Assembly (NCBI GenBank): GCA_905221605.1
Contig: CAJNDS010002490.1
Location: forward strand, 1 to 64,000
From: Symbiodinium natans
Taxonomy: Eukaryota; Sar; Dinophyceae; Suessiales; Symbiodiniaceae
DNA length: 64,000 nucleotides
Direction of reading: 5' to 3'
Both the position numbers and the translations under genes were made by a program. The number at the start of each line of letters is the position of its first letter. The stretch's first letter is position 1. Of this stretch, positions 29,155-38,635 are shown in pieces. The notes below the pieces were generated by a model that was not told the origin of the DNA, did not search any database, and saw only the letters and a program-made list of their open reading frames with translations.

Positions 29155-29255
29155 GTTCTTTCCGGGCTTGAGCATGCCAGCTCCAGAACCGGGAACTACT
29201 TGTACAGTATACAAGCGCTATAAGGCACGTCAAGGTGCTGCCCGTGCCTAAAACA
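29155..29255 (-). CDS. putative host exon, hydrophobic
   Basis: Reads VLGTGSTLTCLIALVYCTSS then SRFWSWHAQARKE, with a short hydrophobic core. Function unknown. Confidence 0.4.
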
Positions 29256-29611
29256 CCCTGTGGCAAAGCCCCAAAAGCTCTGGAAATATGCATCTGGATA
29301 ACTTTAAGGCTACATGAAACCTTTCACAACCGTAAAGCCCTTCATCCTAGAAGAGGAAGGAGAGAGGTTCGTACAAGGGTTTAGGGTTTAGGGTTTAGGG
29401 TTTCTCGCAGCTGCTAAGGCCTGTAGGGGTTCGGGGTTGAAGTTTAAGCCCCCCCCCCTGACCTTGGGGGGACTTAAGGGTCAGGGTTTTGCATCTAAAC
29501 CCTAAACAATAAGCCCTAAACCTTGAAGCCTAAACCCCTAACCCCTAAACATTTAAGAGTCTAGCTTGCATGTTTTTGAGCTCAAGTCTCTGCTCGGGCA
29601 CTTGTCCTTCA

Positions 29612-29800
29612 TGGCCCAGTAACCATTTCATAAGAAGGGCACCCTTTTTTTGGGTTGGTTATTGGGATCTTCCCCCTTATACTAACAGTCCTTAACAGTT
29701 AACAGGGATTAGAGTACCCCCTACTATATTCCCCATTAAGGACTGTTAACATAAGGGGGAACATCCCAATAACCAACCCAACTGTACAGGGCCCCTAGAC
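29612..29800. mobile_element. nested inverted-repeat elements (families 2 and 5)
   Basis: A family-2 start (GCCCAGTAACCATTTCATAA...TTTTTGGGTTGGTTATT) runs into a long palindrome (29,655-29,790): GGGTTGGTTATTGGGAT pairs with its complement, and inside lie the family-5 arms CCCCCTTATACTAACAGTCC / GGACTGTTAACATAAGGGGG. Confidence 0.7.
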
Positions 29801-30147
29801 CCTTAAATATGGTGGCCTTGAGGTTTGGGTTTAGGGTAACAATGCGGGGTTCTCTTAGGCTGGGGCACATTTTGGGCTTTGTAGGGCTGCGACTTTAGGG
29901 TTTAGGGTTTAACCAAGATGATCTAGTTGATAAGCCGTTTGTCGGCCTCCATGATGATAGGCTTCCGTGAACCCTTGACTCTGAAATCCAAAGTCAGTCC
30001 CCCACCCCACAACATCCTAAACCCTAAGCCCTGAACCTTAAACCCTGAACCTTAATTAAACCCTACACCCTAAACCCTAAGCCCGTTTAGGGTTTAGGGT
30101 TTAGGGTTTAGGGTTTAGGGTTTAGGCCCTAAACCTCAAACCTGACT

Positions 30148-30240
30148 CTGTCCGCGCGCACTTAGGCCCCCCGCAGCAGCTCGAGGAGGACTCGCCTTCT
30201 TCCGAGGGGCCTGCTCGGAGTTCGGTAGGGTGTTAAGTAG
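30148..30240 (-). CDS. putative host exon
   Basis: Reads LPNSEQAPRKKASPPRAAAG then GLSARGQSQV; basic and Pro/Ala-rich, likely disordered. Preceded by the TTTAGGG cluster at 30,088-30,126. Confidence 0.35.
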
Positions 30241-30459
30241 GCCTAGGGTCTATAGAGTGTAGGGTTTTGGGGTCATTGGGTCTAAGGCCTATAGAGTTGT
30301 GGGCTTCGGGGTTTTAGGGGTTTAGGGGTTTTATGAGGGTCTAGAATCTTATGGCTTCTTCGGCTTGAAATTCCACGGCTTCTTTAGGGTTTCTGTTGGG
30401 GGCTTCGAGGGCTTCGTGGGCTCAAGGCCTTTGCTTGGGCTCCACTCTCCGAGTAGGGT

Positions 30460-30706
30460 ATGGTCCCCTCAAGTTGTAAGTAGGGTGAATTCTAAGGGGC
30501 CCTAGGTTGGGTTTAGGGTTTAGGGTTTAGGGTTTAGGGCTTGGGGTTTAGGGTTTAGGGTTTAGGGTTTAGGGTTTAGGGTTTAGGGTTTAGGGCGTAG
30601 GTCCTACGATTTAGGTACCCTAAACCCGAAGCCCTAAACCCCCAAACCCTAAACCCTAAACTCAAGTTAGTTTAGCAAGGGGGCCTCCTACTTTGTAGGG
30701 GCTTCG
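30460..30706. mobile_element. family-1 element split by TTTAGGG array
   Basis: The left arm (GTCCCCTCAAGTTGTAAGTA...GGGGCCCTAGGTTGGG) and right arm (CAAGTTAGTTTAGCAAGGGG...CTACTTTGTAG) belong to one element. Between them are ~12 TTTAGGG units (30,511-30,600) and a CCCTAAA cluster. Confidence 0.7.
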
Positions 30707-30845
30707 AAGGCCTTTGGGACGAATTTGCGACTGAGGGCTTCATGTACAGGTCCCTGCAGGGCTGAGGCGCACTGGGAGCTGTTCAGCGTGGGTTTAGGGT
30801 TTAGGGTTTAGGGTTTAGGGTTTAGGGTTTCGGGTTTAGGGATTA

Positions 30846-30952
30846 GCTTATTGTCCAGTAACCCGGGGGAATTCAAGGCTAACCTTTGGGATTATAAGGG
30901 GATTGTACTACCCCAAAAAGGTTCAAGGTTACCCACTCTACGACTAGGTTAG
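30846..30952. mobile_element. element family 6
   Basis: Contains TTGTCCAGTAACCCGGGGGA...AAGGTTACCCACTCTACGACTA. Related copies at 38,050-38,146 (very close) and 38,783-38,898. Confidence 0.65.
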
Positions 30953-31194
30953 GGTTTAGACGGGAGTAGGGTTTAGGGTTTAGCGGTTTGCGGCTCAGGG
31001 GTTCGGGTTTCGGGTTGTAGGGTTGTCGTTGCCCCTTGGTTAGGAATAGGGCTCTGAAGGGCCTTTCGCTGGGTTTCATAATTCCTTTAGTTTTATAAAG
31101 AAATATAGCGAGGGGGACTCTTGCTTGCAGGGCTTAGGGTTACGGAATTGTGGCGACACTGGCACGCTAGGCTTGGCAACGAAATACCCCCCCC

Positions 31195-31411
31195 CTCCCC
31201 CCAAGGACTGTTCCCAACTCGAGCTAAGGACGAAAACGCTAGCACCTTCAGCGCTTAATTGCAACGGAGGAGGTGTAGAAGGCCGCTCTCTTCACCATGA
31301 AGCGTGCCATTGTTCACGTTCAACTTGACAATGTGTACGTTCACGCCTGTGCGCAGCAAGTGGCACAGCTGCCGAGCCACTTTTGCAACCCCGGTGGAGC
31401 CGAAAGTCCCG
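31195..31411 (-). CDS. putative host exon, nucleotide-fold-like start
   Basis: Reads GTFGSTGVAKVARQLCHLLR then TGVNVHIVKLNVNNGTLHGE, which looks like a G.xG..G Rossmann beta-alpha-beta start (G.FG.TG.A...). The frame then meets an in-frame TAA (31,255-31,257) and continues ALKVLAFSSLARVGNSPW. An alternative frame is also open at the 3' part, so the end is unclear. Confidence 0.45.
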
Positions 31412-31481
31412 CGCCCTAAACCCTAAACCCTAAACCCTAAACCCTAAACCCTAAACCCTAAACCCTAAACCCTAAACCCTG
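31412..31481. repeat. CCCTAAA array
   Basis: Ten perfect units abutting the exon above; a second array of six units lies at 31,578-31,622. Confidence 0.9.
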
Positions 31482-31700
31482 TGTCATGGCACTCTTGGCG
31501 TACCTTGCATGCCCGAGAAGTCCTGGCAGGGCCTGCTTAAGGACCTCCACATGGACCTCACATGCTCATAGGTCTTCACCCTAAACCCTAAACCCTAAAC
31601 CCTAAACCCTAAACCCTAAACATTTCGCGTCGACTTTCGGAACCCGGCTCGAGGCGGCAGGAGCTATAGAGGCTGCCTCACCACCTGTGCTTCTCAAGAA
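31480..31700 (-). CDS. two putative short exons
   Basis: 31,480-31,560 (KTYEHVRSMWRSLSRPCQDF or, in another frame, VEVLKQALPGLLGHARYAKS) and 31,622-31,700 (STGGEAASIAPAASSRVPKV). Frames are ambiguous. Confidence 0.3.
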
Positions 31701-32690
31701 CTGTCATGAAACCTCAGATCCGATCCCTTGACTATACTCCCCGTAGAACCTTAATAAAAATAATATATTGGAACCTTAATAAAAATAGTATATTTAATAT
31801 CCTCTTGGGTTTTATCTAAACAAACATGAAAAATAATTCCAAAGGAGGATATAGTTGGCTGTAGGTAAGCATACAAGAGCCCTACGAACCCTAAGCCCCT
31901 AAGCCCTCGGGGCATGTGGGCTCGAGTTTAGGGTACGACGTGCCCCCCGTCGGCCAGCCCTCGTCTGAGCTTCACACCCAAAAACATCCAGAGCCTGAAC
32001 CAGAATCCAAAAACCCTAAACTCTAAACCCTAAACTTCCCTGAGCTCTAACCCTAACCCCTGAAACCGAACCCTGCACCCTACACCCTAAACCCTGCACC
32101 CTAAACCCGAAACCCCCCCAAATTCAGGAAAACCCGTTTACCGAAGCCCTAAACCCTAAACTCAGGCAGGCGGGTCTCCTCTGGTGCTCGGCTGGGCTGG
32201 GCCTGTGGCCTGCTGGGATGGACCGGTAAGAACACCAAAACCCTAAACCCTAACCCCCAAACCCTAACCCCCAAACCCTAACCCCCAAACCCTAAACCCC
32301 AAACCCTAAACCCCAAACCTTAAACCCCAAACCCTGTAGACCCTAAGTCCCAAACCTTGAACCTTAAGCACCACAAGGCGTAGGGGATGAGGGCTGGGAA
32401 GTGTTCCAAAGCAGCTTGTTTGGACAGCGTGGGCTCCATAGGGTTGTTAGGGTTCCCAAGCCCTGGGGCTTCTAGGGTTTAGGGTTTAGGGTTTAGGGTT
32501 TAGGGTTTAGGGTTTAGGGAATATGGGTCTGGGGTTTAGGGTTTCAGGTTTAGGGATGCTAGGGTGGTGGGATTCTGGGGCTTGAGCGTTTATATTGGTT
32601 CTAGGGAAATTTAGGGCTTCAAGGGATCGGGGCTCAGGTTGTTTTGGGTTTTTTGGGGGTGTTAAGGACCTCGGTTAAACCCTAAACCCT
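31700..32690. other. non-coding, degenerate repeats
   Basis: An AT-rich patch with a ~26-bp direct repeat (GAACCTTAATAAAAATA at 31,747 and 31,770), a run of (CCCCAAACCCTAA)n variants at 32,236-32,335 and a seven-unit TTTAGGG array at 32,474-32,520. No exon seen. Confidence 0.4.
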
Positions 32691-33194
32691 AAACCCTTGT
32701 GGGTTCGAGCTTCAAGGACTTAGGGTTCAACTGCTGGGGTCTTGCACCGCCACCGCAACGTACTTGAGTAATCGGCTTCCATACCATTGATGTACCGCAC
32801 TTCAAGGGTAGCTTTGTTGCAATACATCTAAATCCATGTATAACAACCATAATCAGAATAATCATAATAATCATAATAATAACCATCAAAATATTAGTCA
32901 TAATAAAAAACAAGAATGATAATAACAAGAGAGACAGAGAGAGTTTTTTTTATGTTTGTTCTGGCATGGATATTTAAACACAAGTCTTCGTTGTTGCATT
33001 CTGGTACTACAAGTAGGGGGCCCCCTTACTACTGTAACTTTAGTTAGGAGAATTAAAACCTAAAAAGTAAGTATAACCCAATTAAGGGCCCTTCTAACCC
33101 TACTTATACCCCTACTTATAACCCTACTTATAATACTACTTATAACCCTACTTATAACCGTACTTATAACCCTACTTAGCACCCTACTTATACG

Positions 33195-33421
33195 GTTGAT
33201 GGAGAAAATCTTGCACCTAATTAATAGCAAGTGACACGACACATGAGCATAACCCCGCACCCCCTGTTTAATATTGACGATGATGGACAGCGAGGTGGTG
33301 CAAGATTTTTGTCATTGGAACCCACGGCACTTCCTCGGATCAACAGTCAATATTAAAGAAAGGGGGCGCGGGGTCTCTACTTGCTTGCCATTTAAAGCGG
33401 TGCAAGATTTCCTCCATCAAC
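33195..33421. repeat. 227-bp foldback element
   Basis: Left arm 33,195-33,275 (GTTGATGGAGAAAATCTTGC...CCCCGCACCCCCTGTTTAAT) pairs with right arm 33,345-33,421 (...GGGGGCGCGGGG...GGTGCAAGATTTCCTCCATC), with a ~70-nt spacer that itself repeats GGTGCAAGATTT. No credible ORF. Confidence 0.8.
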
Positions 33422-33498
33422 AGTACCTGCAACGTCGTTGCAGCAAGCAAGATGTATGAAGAGTATACAGTGTTAACTGCGATTCGTACCTTTTCCAC

Positions 33499-33740
33499 AG
33501 TTAACACTCAGCTAACACTACAGTTAACACTACAATTAACACTACCGAAATGCTGCAAAAACCAGCATTTTGCCGGATACACGCATTTCAAAGAAGCAAA
33601 TTATTATTTTCCTGTCTTTAACACAAATTTGAGGAACATGCTGGTTTTTGCAGCATTTCGGTAGTGTTAACTGTAGTGTTGACTGTAGTGTTAACTGTAG
33701 TGTTAACTGAGTGTTAACTGAGTGTTAACTGAGTGTTAAC
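33499..33740. repeat. foldback with GTTAACTGTAGT tandem arms
   Basis: The left arm (AGTTAACACT repeats ending CCGAAATGCTGCAAAAACCA) is the inverted copy of the right arm (TGGTTTTTGCAGCATTTCGG followed by TGTTAACTGTAG and TGTTAACTGAG repeats). Arm identity is near-perfect over ~65 bp; the loop is ~70 bp. Confidence 0.85.
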
Positions 33741-34189
33741 TGTACAAAGGGCGAAAAACACACTGGAGCTCAGCAGGTGGAGAACGACGATTCATGTCAC
33801 CGATGGCACCGCTGATGAAGGACTGTTTGGTGATGTGAAGTAAATACACAGGCTTCTTTTGTCATTTCAGCAACAGGATCCTGTCAGTAATACTACGTAT
33901 AACCCTACTTATAGCTATAGGGGGTTCTAAAGGTTTAAGCTCCAAGGATGTGGAACCATGGCTGGCTCCGGGGTCGTTAGGGTTTAGGGTTTAGGATTTA
34001 GGGTTTAGGGGTTGGACTCTTATGTCATGACTACAGCGATATGCTAACGTACCGCACTACTATGTCTGACCCTCCCCACGGCGTATATCATAGCATAGTC
34101 TTATGCAACACATCGACTTTACAAGGCTTTTGCTGAAGCGAGCTTTAAATGGGACAAGTCTGTTTGGGTGTTGCTTGCGCAACGTGTGC

Positions 34190-34565
34190 TTACCCAGACC
34201 CCCAGTGCCAGGTATTTTTTTCGGAGGGGAGCGGGGGGGGGGGGGGGTGTAATCGTCTATTTTCTGGGAAGCACAAAGCAGTCAAGCAAGCCCCTGGTTT
34301 GAAATGGGGCGAGCATTCCTTTGTGGAGCCGCTCTGATGCGCAGCCGCCTTCGGCGCTGTACAGAAGGCGGCGGGCAGCGCGGTTGTGAATTTTGAATTA
34401 AGCTTTAAGGTTCTTAGGGCTTGCCGCACGACAGGGGCAGTAGGAGAATGATTGAGACAACTCTTGCGGCGCCCAGCGCGGGCGCGGCGACAAGTGGCAC
34501 TGGAAGTCAAAGGTGCTCGGCGCCAACCATCTCGACCTCCACCATCGGACTTTCCTTCTTTTCCT
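34190..34565 (-). CDS. membrane-protein gene, last exon(s)
   Basis: After a family-2 element the frame reads EKKESPMVEVEMVGAEHL and reaches TGA. This could be the C-terminus. If TGA and TAA are sense, it continues LPVPLVAAPALGAARVVSII then LLLPLSCGKP, a good membrane helix, and a basic Gln-rich tail. A different frame (34,190-34,600) is open for 136 codons but has lower third-position GC. I favour the first reading for the exon start and leave the stop open. Confidence 0.4.
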
Positions 34566-34977
34566 TGGTAGCCCAGTAACAGTATTACCCTGGACTTCAA
34601 AAGACCTCAAAACATAGTCTTTGTGAAACCATTTAATCGTGGTTTGCGCAAAAGCCATGTGTTTCTGGGCCTTTTTACCGTCTATGCTTTTTTACAGCTC
34701 TTTCTAAGCCTTTTTACTGTCTTTGCGGTTGTTCAAAATGACGTTCTTCATGCAAAACGCAAGGACCGTCATTGTTCAGGTCGTTGAAGCCCAAGGATTA
34801 CATTATAAGGGAACCCCCTAACCCAAAAAAAAGAGGGAAAATGGTACCGCTGGGCTACTTAGGCTGCCCAGTAACCTAGGCTTAAAAAGGGTACCCTTTT
34901 TTGCTTAAAGGGGTTTATAAGGGAACCTCAAGCCCCCAAAAAAGGGAATCAGGGTACTACTGGGCATCCTAGCTACC
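34566..34977. mobile_element. family-2 halves and a family-7 element
   Basis: GGTAGCCCAGTAACAGTATT at 34,567 and its partner TATAAGGGAACCCCCTAACC...ACCGCTGGGCTACTT (ending 34,855) look like one family-2 element split by ~200 bp of unique DNA. The adjacent 34,863-34,977 is a family-7 copy. Confidence 0.65.
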
Positions 34978-35164
34978 AAGTTTCCTTTCGCGGAGCCTGA
35001 GCCGGAGCCACTGCGTCGCAGAAGCGCCGCATGCCTTGCACAAGCCATTGGAGACAACCTTGGGGGAGCAAATGGACCCTAAAATTTGGGTTAGGGTTTA
35101 GGGTTTAGGGCTAGGGTTTAGGGTTTAGGGCTACTCTAATTCCTACTATAGTAAGGCATATGAC

Positions 35165-35287
35165 CCATAAACCTTCTTAGGGTTCGTTGGGCCCCCGAGG
35201 AACTGACGATGAGCAGAAGCAGGCCGGGGAAGATCCACATGCAGCCGAGCACGAGGACGACATAGTCGGATGCCACGAGATCCTTGT
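35165..35287 (-). CDS. membrane-protein gene, transmembrane exon
   Basis: Reads KDLVASDYVVLVLGCMWIFP then GLLLLIVSSSGAQ, a strong transmembrane helix. Joined in frame to the upstream exon when the intron 35,288-35,439 is removed (W|D at the junction). The 3' edge is not fixed. Confidence 0.6.
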
Positions 35288-35439
35288 CTACCAAATGAGC
35301 CGCAAAAGGGTTTATGGTTCCTTTACCTTAGTAGGAATTAGAAATGAACCTTAAAAGGGTTTATGGTTCATATACCTTGATTATTATCGTATTATAGTAG
35401 AGCAGGGTATACGAACCCAACTTTAGGGTTCATTTGGTC
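35288..35439 (-). mobile_element. introner intron (GA-AG), 152 nt
   Basis: Inverted ends ACCAAATGA / TCATTTGGT mark the element. Removing GACCAAATG...TTTGGTAG restores one frame across both exons. Donor GA, acceptor AG. The interior holds AAAAGGGTTTATGGTTC twice. Confidence 0.6.
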
Positions 35440-35580
35440 CCCAGGGATCAGCCCCCGATGCCACGATGAAGGAGACCACCAGAAGCGAGCCATTCAGGGC
35501 GTGGAAGGGGAGGCAGACGAACAGCGTGCAAACGGCCGGGCCAACCCGATCATCATCGTCATCCTCATTCGTGTTGTTGC
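35440..35580 (-). CDS. membrane-protein gene, exon with acidic loop and transmembrane helix
   Basis: 141 nt, reads NNTNEDDDDDRVGPAVCTLF then VCLPFHALNGSLLVVSFIVA. An Asn/Asp loop is followed by hydrophobic segments. Both borders are placed by the flanking introner introns with exact frame restoration. Confidence 0.65.
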
Positions 35581-35687
35581 CTTAGCTGCTGAGTTCATAA
35601 GCGCCCAAAACGTGCACACTTTCAGCTCTATAGGGGATTATCGTATCCCAAAAAGTGTAAAGTGTACTTATTCAGGTTCTAAGTTGC
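35581..35687 (-). mobile_element. introner intron (GC-AG), family 8, 107 nt
   Basis: The first copy of the 5-bp duplication GCAAC is the donor end and the second begins the 3' exon: ATCC|GCAACTTAG...GCTAAG|GCAAC. Excision gives the uninterrupted frame YIRNNTNED. A related element with the same core (GTGTACACTTTCAGTTCTAT) is at 61,449-61,612. Confidence 0.75.
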
Positions 35688-35750
35688 GGATGTACGTGCA
35701 GGACATCCAGATATCCAGCGGGAAGTAACCTAGGATGGCCACCAAAAACC
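35688..35750 (-). CDS. membrane-protein gene, exon
   Basis: Reads FLVAILGYFPLDIWMSCTYI followed by R at the split codon. Short hydrophobic segment leading into the acidic loop. The 3' border is exact; the 5' border is approximate (after TTTCAG|AGG). Confidence 0.6.
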
Positions 35751-35914
35751 TCTGAAACGTATTCCTGAGTATGATCCTCTTAAACTCGAGAAGGGGATAT
35801 CTACAAAACGTCCCAAGGGGGGTTATCTAGTAGCCCTAAACCCTAAACCCTAAACCCTAAACCCTAAACCCTAAACCCTGGGCCAAAAAATGTCCCAAGC
35901 AGGGTTACCTAGTA
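35751..35914 (-). mobile_element. intron with CCCTAAA array between two copies of its own 5' end
   Basis: GCTACTAG(G/A)TAACCC..CTTGGGAC occurs on both sides of an eight-unit array (35,834-35,882), so the array is flanked by a ~30-bp imperfect direct repeat. A family-3 relative (ACCTAGTAGAG, CTTGGGACC) lies at 55,322-55,395. Confidence 0.65.
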
Positions 35915-36005
35915 GCAGAAGCTCAGCCCCATACCGACCAGCTGCAGGACGACGTGCGGCTCTGCGAGCATCGGCTGGGTCACGATGATGGCGATGGCTA
36001 TGCCT
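35915..36005 (-). CDS. membrane-protein gene, exon
   Basis: Reads GIAIAIIVTQPMLAEPHVVL then QLVGMGLSFCY; hydrophobic start and end with a short polar loop. Abuts a TTTAGGG array at 36,013-36,045. Confidence 0.6.
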
Positions 36006-36219
36006 TGGGGGGGTGGGTTTAGGGTTTAGGGTTTAGGGTTTAGGGCTACTAGGGGGGTTTCCCTACTACCCCCTCAACACTACCCCTCCCCCTGGTTCCC
36101 CCCTCCTTGAATAACCCTGAATCAGGCTTAATTCGCCTTTTAGGGTTTAGGGTTTGGGCTGTAGGGTTTGAGGTCTGGGATTTAGGGTTCAGGGTTTTGT
36201 TAGCTATGAGGGGTAATCC

Positions 36220-36345
36220 TGAAATCAACCCGGGAAGCACACTTGTAATAGAGCCCGCAGGGCCAGCAGTGGCAGGCACTGCCTGGCACCTGTTGCAGTT
36301 GGGCCGGTTGCCGGATTCAGCAAGAAGAAGGGCATGTCGCCGCCG
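36220..36345 (-). CDS. membrane-protein gene, exon
   Basis: Reads LSGGDMPFFLLNPATGPTAT then GARQCLPLLALRALLQVCFP, followed by G and an in-frame TGA. Other frames are open too; this one has the more hydrophobic, protein-like composition. Confidence 0.45.
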
Positions 36346-36824
36346 CTCAAGTGCCAAGGAGGGTGCACACAGGCGACTTAAGGGGGTTTTCGAAAAGCGG
36401 GGGTACCCTTTTTAGGGGGGGGGGGGGGTCCCTTTAAGGGGGTTCTATTCTATTTGGGGTATACAGGGGGACCCCTGTTTTGGGAAATGCCGATTTGAGA
36501 CCCTGCTTGACCAGTGTCCTATAGTGTGACTGCTCAGGATCGCCGTCGGGATGATAACCCTAAACTTGAACCCTACACTCGAAGCCCTAGACAAGGTTAA
36601 AGGCGAGTTGCCTAGGGGTGGGGGCAAACCCTGAAGAGCTGGGGGAGGATGCTTGGTTCGGCATGCTGAAAGAACACTGAGCCAAATGCCAAGACTCAAG
36701 GGGTTGTACCTTGGACCCTTAAGGTTGTAGTCTTGGGTTTTGGGACCTTTTTTAAAGATCCTTAAGGTCATTAAGGAAGTATAACGGTCACGGCCATATT
36801 AGGATTATATTCAGGGGACCATTG

Positions 36825-36955
36825 AAAAACGGCCTCTCGCTCCGCCTCTCTGCGTCTCTGCTTCGTTGTCATTGCTACGAGTATCCCTGCGTCCAGCTTC
36901 TGAAGTGCCTGTGTCCCAAACGGAACCACAACTATCGGGCCAGGTAACGCCAAGC
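36825..36955 (-). CDS. putative upstream exon of the membrane-protein gene
   Basis: Reads GPIVVVPFGTQALQKLDAGI then LVAMTTKQRRREAEREAVF. Clean island on the same strand about 0.5 kb upstream. Membership in the same gene is not proven. Confidence 0.4.
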
Positions 36956-37079
36956 CTCGACCTTGCTTATGGCTGCAGGTGCTGGTGCTGCAATCGCGAC
37001 TTGGCTGTAGGAACCGTAAACCCTGAACCCTAAACCCTAAATCCTAAACCTAAACCCTAAACCCTAAACCCCAAACCGC

Positions 37080-37325
37080 CAGGTTCCGGGCTCGTAACGG
37101 CATGTGCAAAGTTCGAGCTTGGCATGCCGTAATCGTGGAAACACCCCAGCCCTTCGGGCACCAAACCTTACTACCCTAGACCCTAAACCCTAAACCCTAA
37201 ACCCACTAGTCCCTAAACCCGACTCCCAAAACCCAAACCCTTGGGCCTCTGTCTTGGCGCGTCAGTGGCACCATCGGTTACGCCCTTTTTGGGCCGTGAC
37301 CTCTGCCACGGGCAAGCATCCGAAG
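37080..37325 (-). CDS. two putative host exons
   Basis: 37,238-37,325 (SDACPWQRSRPKKGVTDGAT) and 37,080-37,150 (CFHDYGMPSSNFAHAVTSPE), each an island between CCCTAAA clusters. Function unknown. Confidence 0.35.
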
Positions 37326-37410
37326 GTTTAGGGTTTAGGGTTTAGGGTTTAGGGTTTAGGGTTTAGGGTTTGGGGTTTAGGGTTTAGGGTTTAGGTTTTA
37401 GGTTTTAGGG
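37326..37410. repeat. TTTAGGG array
   Basis: Eleven units, one TTTGGGG. Confidence 0.9.
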
Positions 37411-37669
37411 CATTGGGTTTACAGGGTGTAGCGTGTAGGCTTCATGGAGCTCGTGGGGGCTTATGAGCTTCCGCGGCTTTGTAGGTTCATGGCGTTTCAG
37501 GGTTTAGGGTTTAGGGTTTAGGGTACTGTACCCCTAAACCTTCGGTCAAAACTGAAGCCGGTGACCTTACACAGGGGTTAGGGGTTTAGGGCTTGGTGCT
37601 TGAGGGAACCCAAAGCCGATCTCCAAACCAAGACCTAAACACACAACGTCTTGAACCCTAAACCCAAAA

Positions 37670-38045
37670 CCCAAAACCCTAAACCCTAAACCCTAAACCC
37701 TAAACCCTAACCTCTTGAGCGCATCGGGTGCCTTGGCCGGAAGAAGGTCTTCAGCATCACCTTTGTCGTTGCAGGGTTTAGGGTTTAGGGTTTAGGGTTT
37801 AGGGTTTAGGGTTTAGGGCTTTCCGGTTAATCCTGACCCCCCTCGATCCAGCGGCTAGGGGAGACTAGTTGAAGGTTCATGATACTTATTAACCAACTGG
37901 GTTTAGGGTTTAGGGTTTAGGGTTCAGGGTTCAGGGTTTAGGGTTTAGGGCAAGGGGGCTGAGCTTGGATTCGCAGCTGAGCGGCTGAGAAGCAGGTGTC
38001 CAGAATGCGCTAGAAAGCGACGGCAAAAAACATCTGGCGGCCCTA
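37670..38045 (-). CDS. two putative host exons among arrays
   Basis: 37,960-38,040 (PDVFCRRFLAHSGHLLLSRS) and 37,713-37,775 (CNDKGDAEDLLPAKAPDALK). Arrays at 37,676-37,712, 37,776-37,820 and 37,900-37,950 abut them. Confidence 0.35.
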
Positions 38046-38526
38046 GACCCTGACTTAGTTGTCCAGTAACCTGGGGGAATTCAAGGTTAACCGTTGGGAT
38101 TATAAGGGGACCCCAAAAAGGTTAAAGGTTGCCTACTCTACTACTAGGCTGAAAAGGGATCTTGCGTTTGATTACAGGGTGTTTGGCTTATTGTAGGGTT
38201 TCGGGTTTAATTCTACAGGCATTCCTGCAAGCTTTTCTTTGCAAAAGCGCAAGGACTTTGAGTCTGGCAGAGACCTGTCTTCTAGGGTTGCTGGTCAGCT
38301 AAGGGTCCGCGATGTGTTTTTTCGGTTGAAGTTTCAGGTTCAGGGTTTAAATACCAAAGCCCTAAACCTTATGAACCCTAAACCCGAAACCCTAAGCCTA
38401 AGCCGATTTAGAACATTGCCCAAGGCCGTTTGAGAACGCAACGCTGCGCAGCCAATGGTTCCGTCCAAGCTCCACAGCCCTCTGATTTGAACGACACAAA
38501 GCTCAGGGTGTAGGCCTTACAGTAAA

Positions 38527-38635
38527 CTCCAGAAAGTTGGAACAAGGTTTAAGGATGAGTAGGGCTTGGATGCCCTTTTGTATACCTTTTGGGGTATGGG
38601 GAAAAAGGATGCTCCAACTTTCTGGAGTTTACTGT
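38527..38635. mobile_element. inverted-repeat element, family 13
   Basis: AGTAAACTCCAGAAAGTTGG at the left and CCAACTTTCTGGAGTTTACT at the right are a perfect 20-bp inverted repeat. Confidence 0.9.

Noticed and set aside
32689-32928. 79-codon minus ORF with Ile/Met-rich start
   Set aside because: Derived from an (AATCATAAT)n-like simple repeat at 32,850-32,925.
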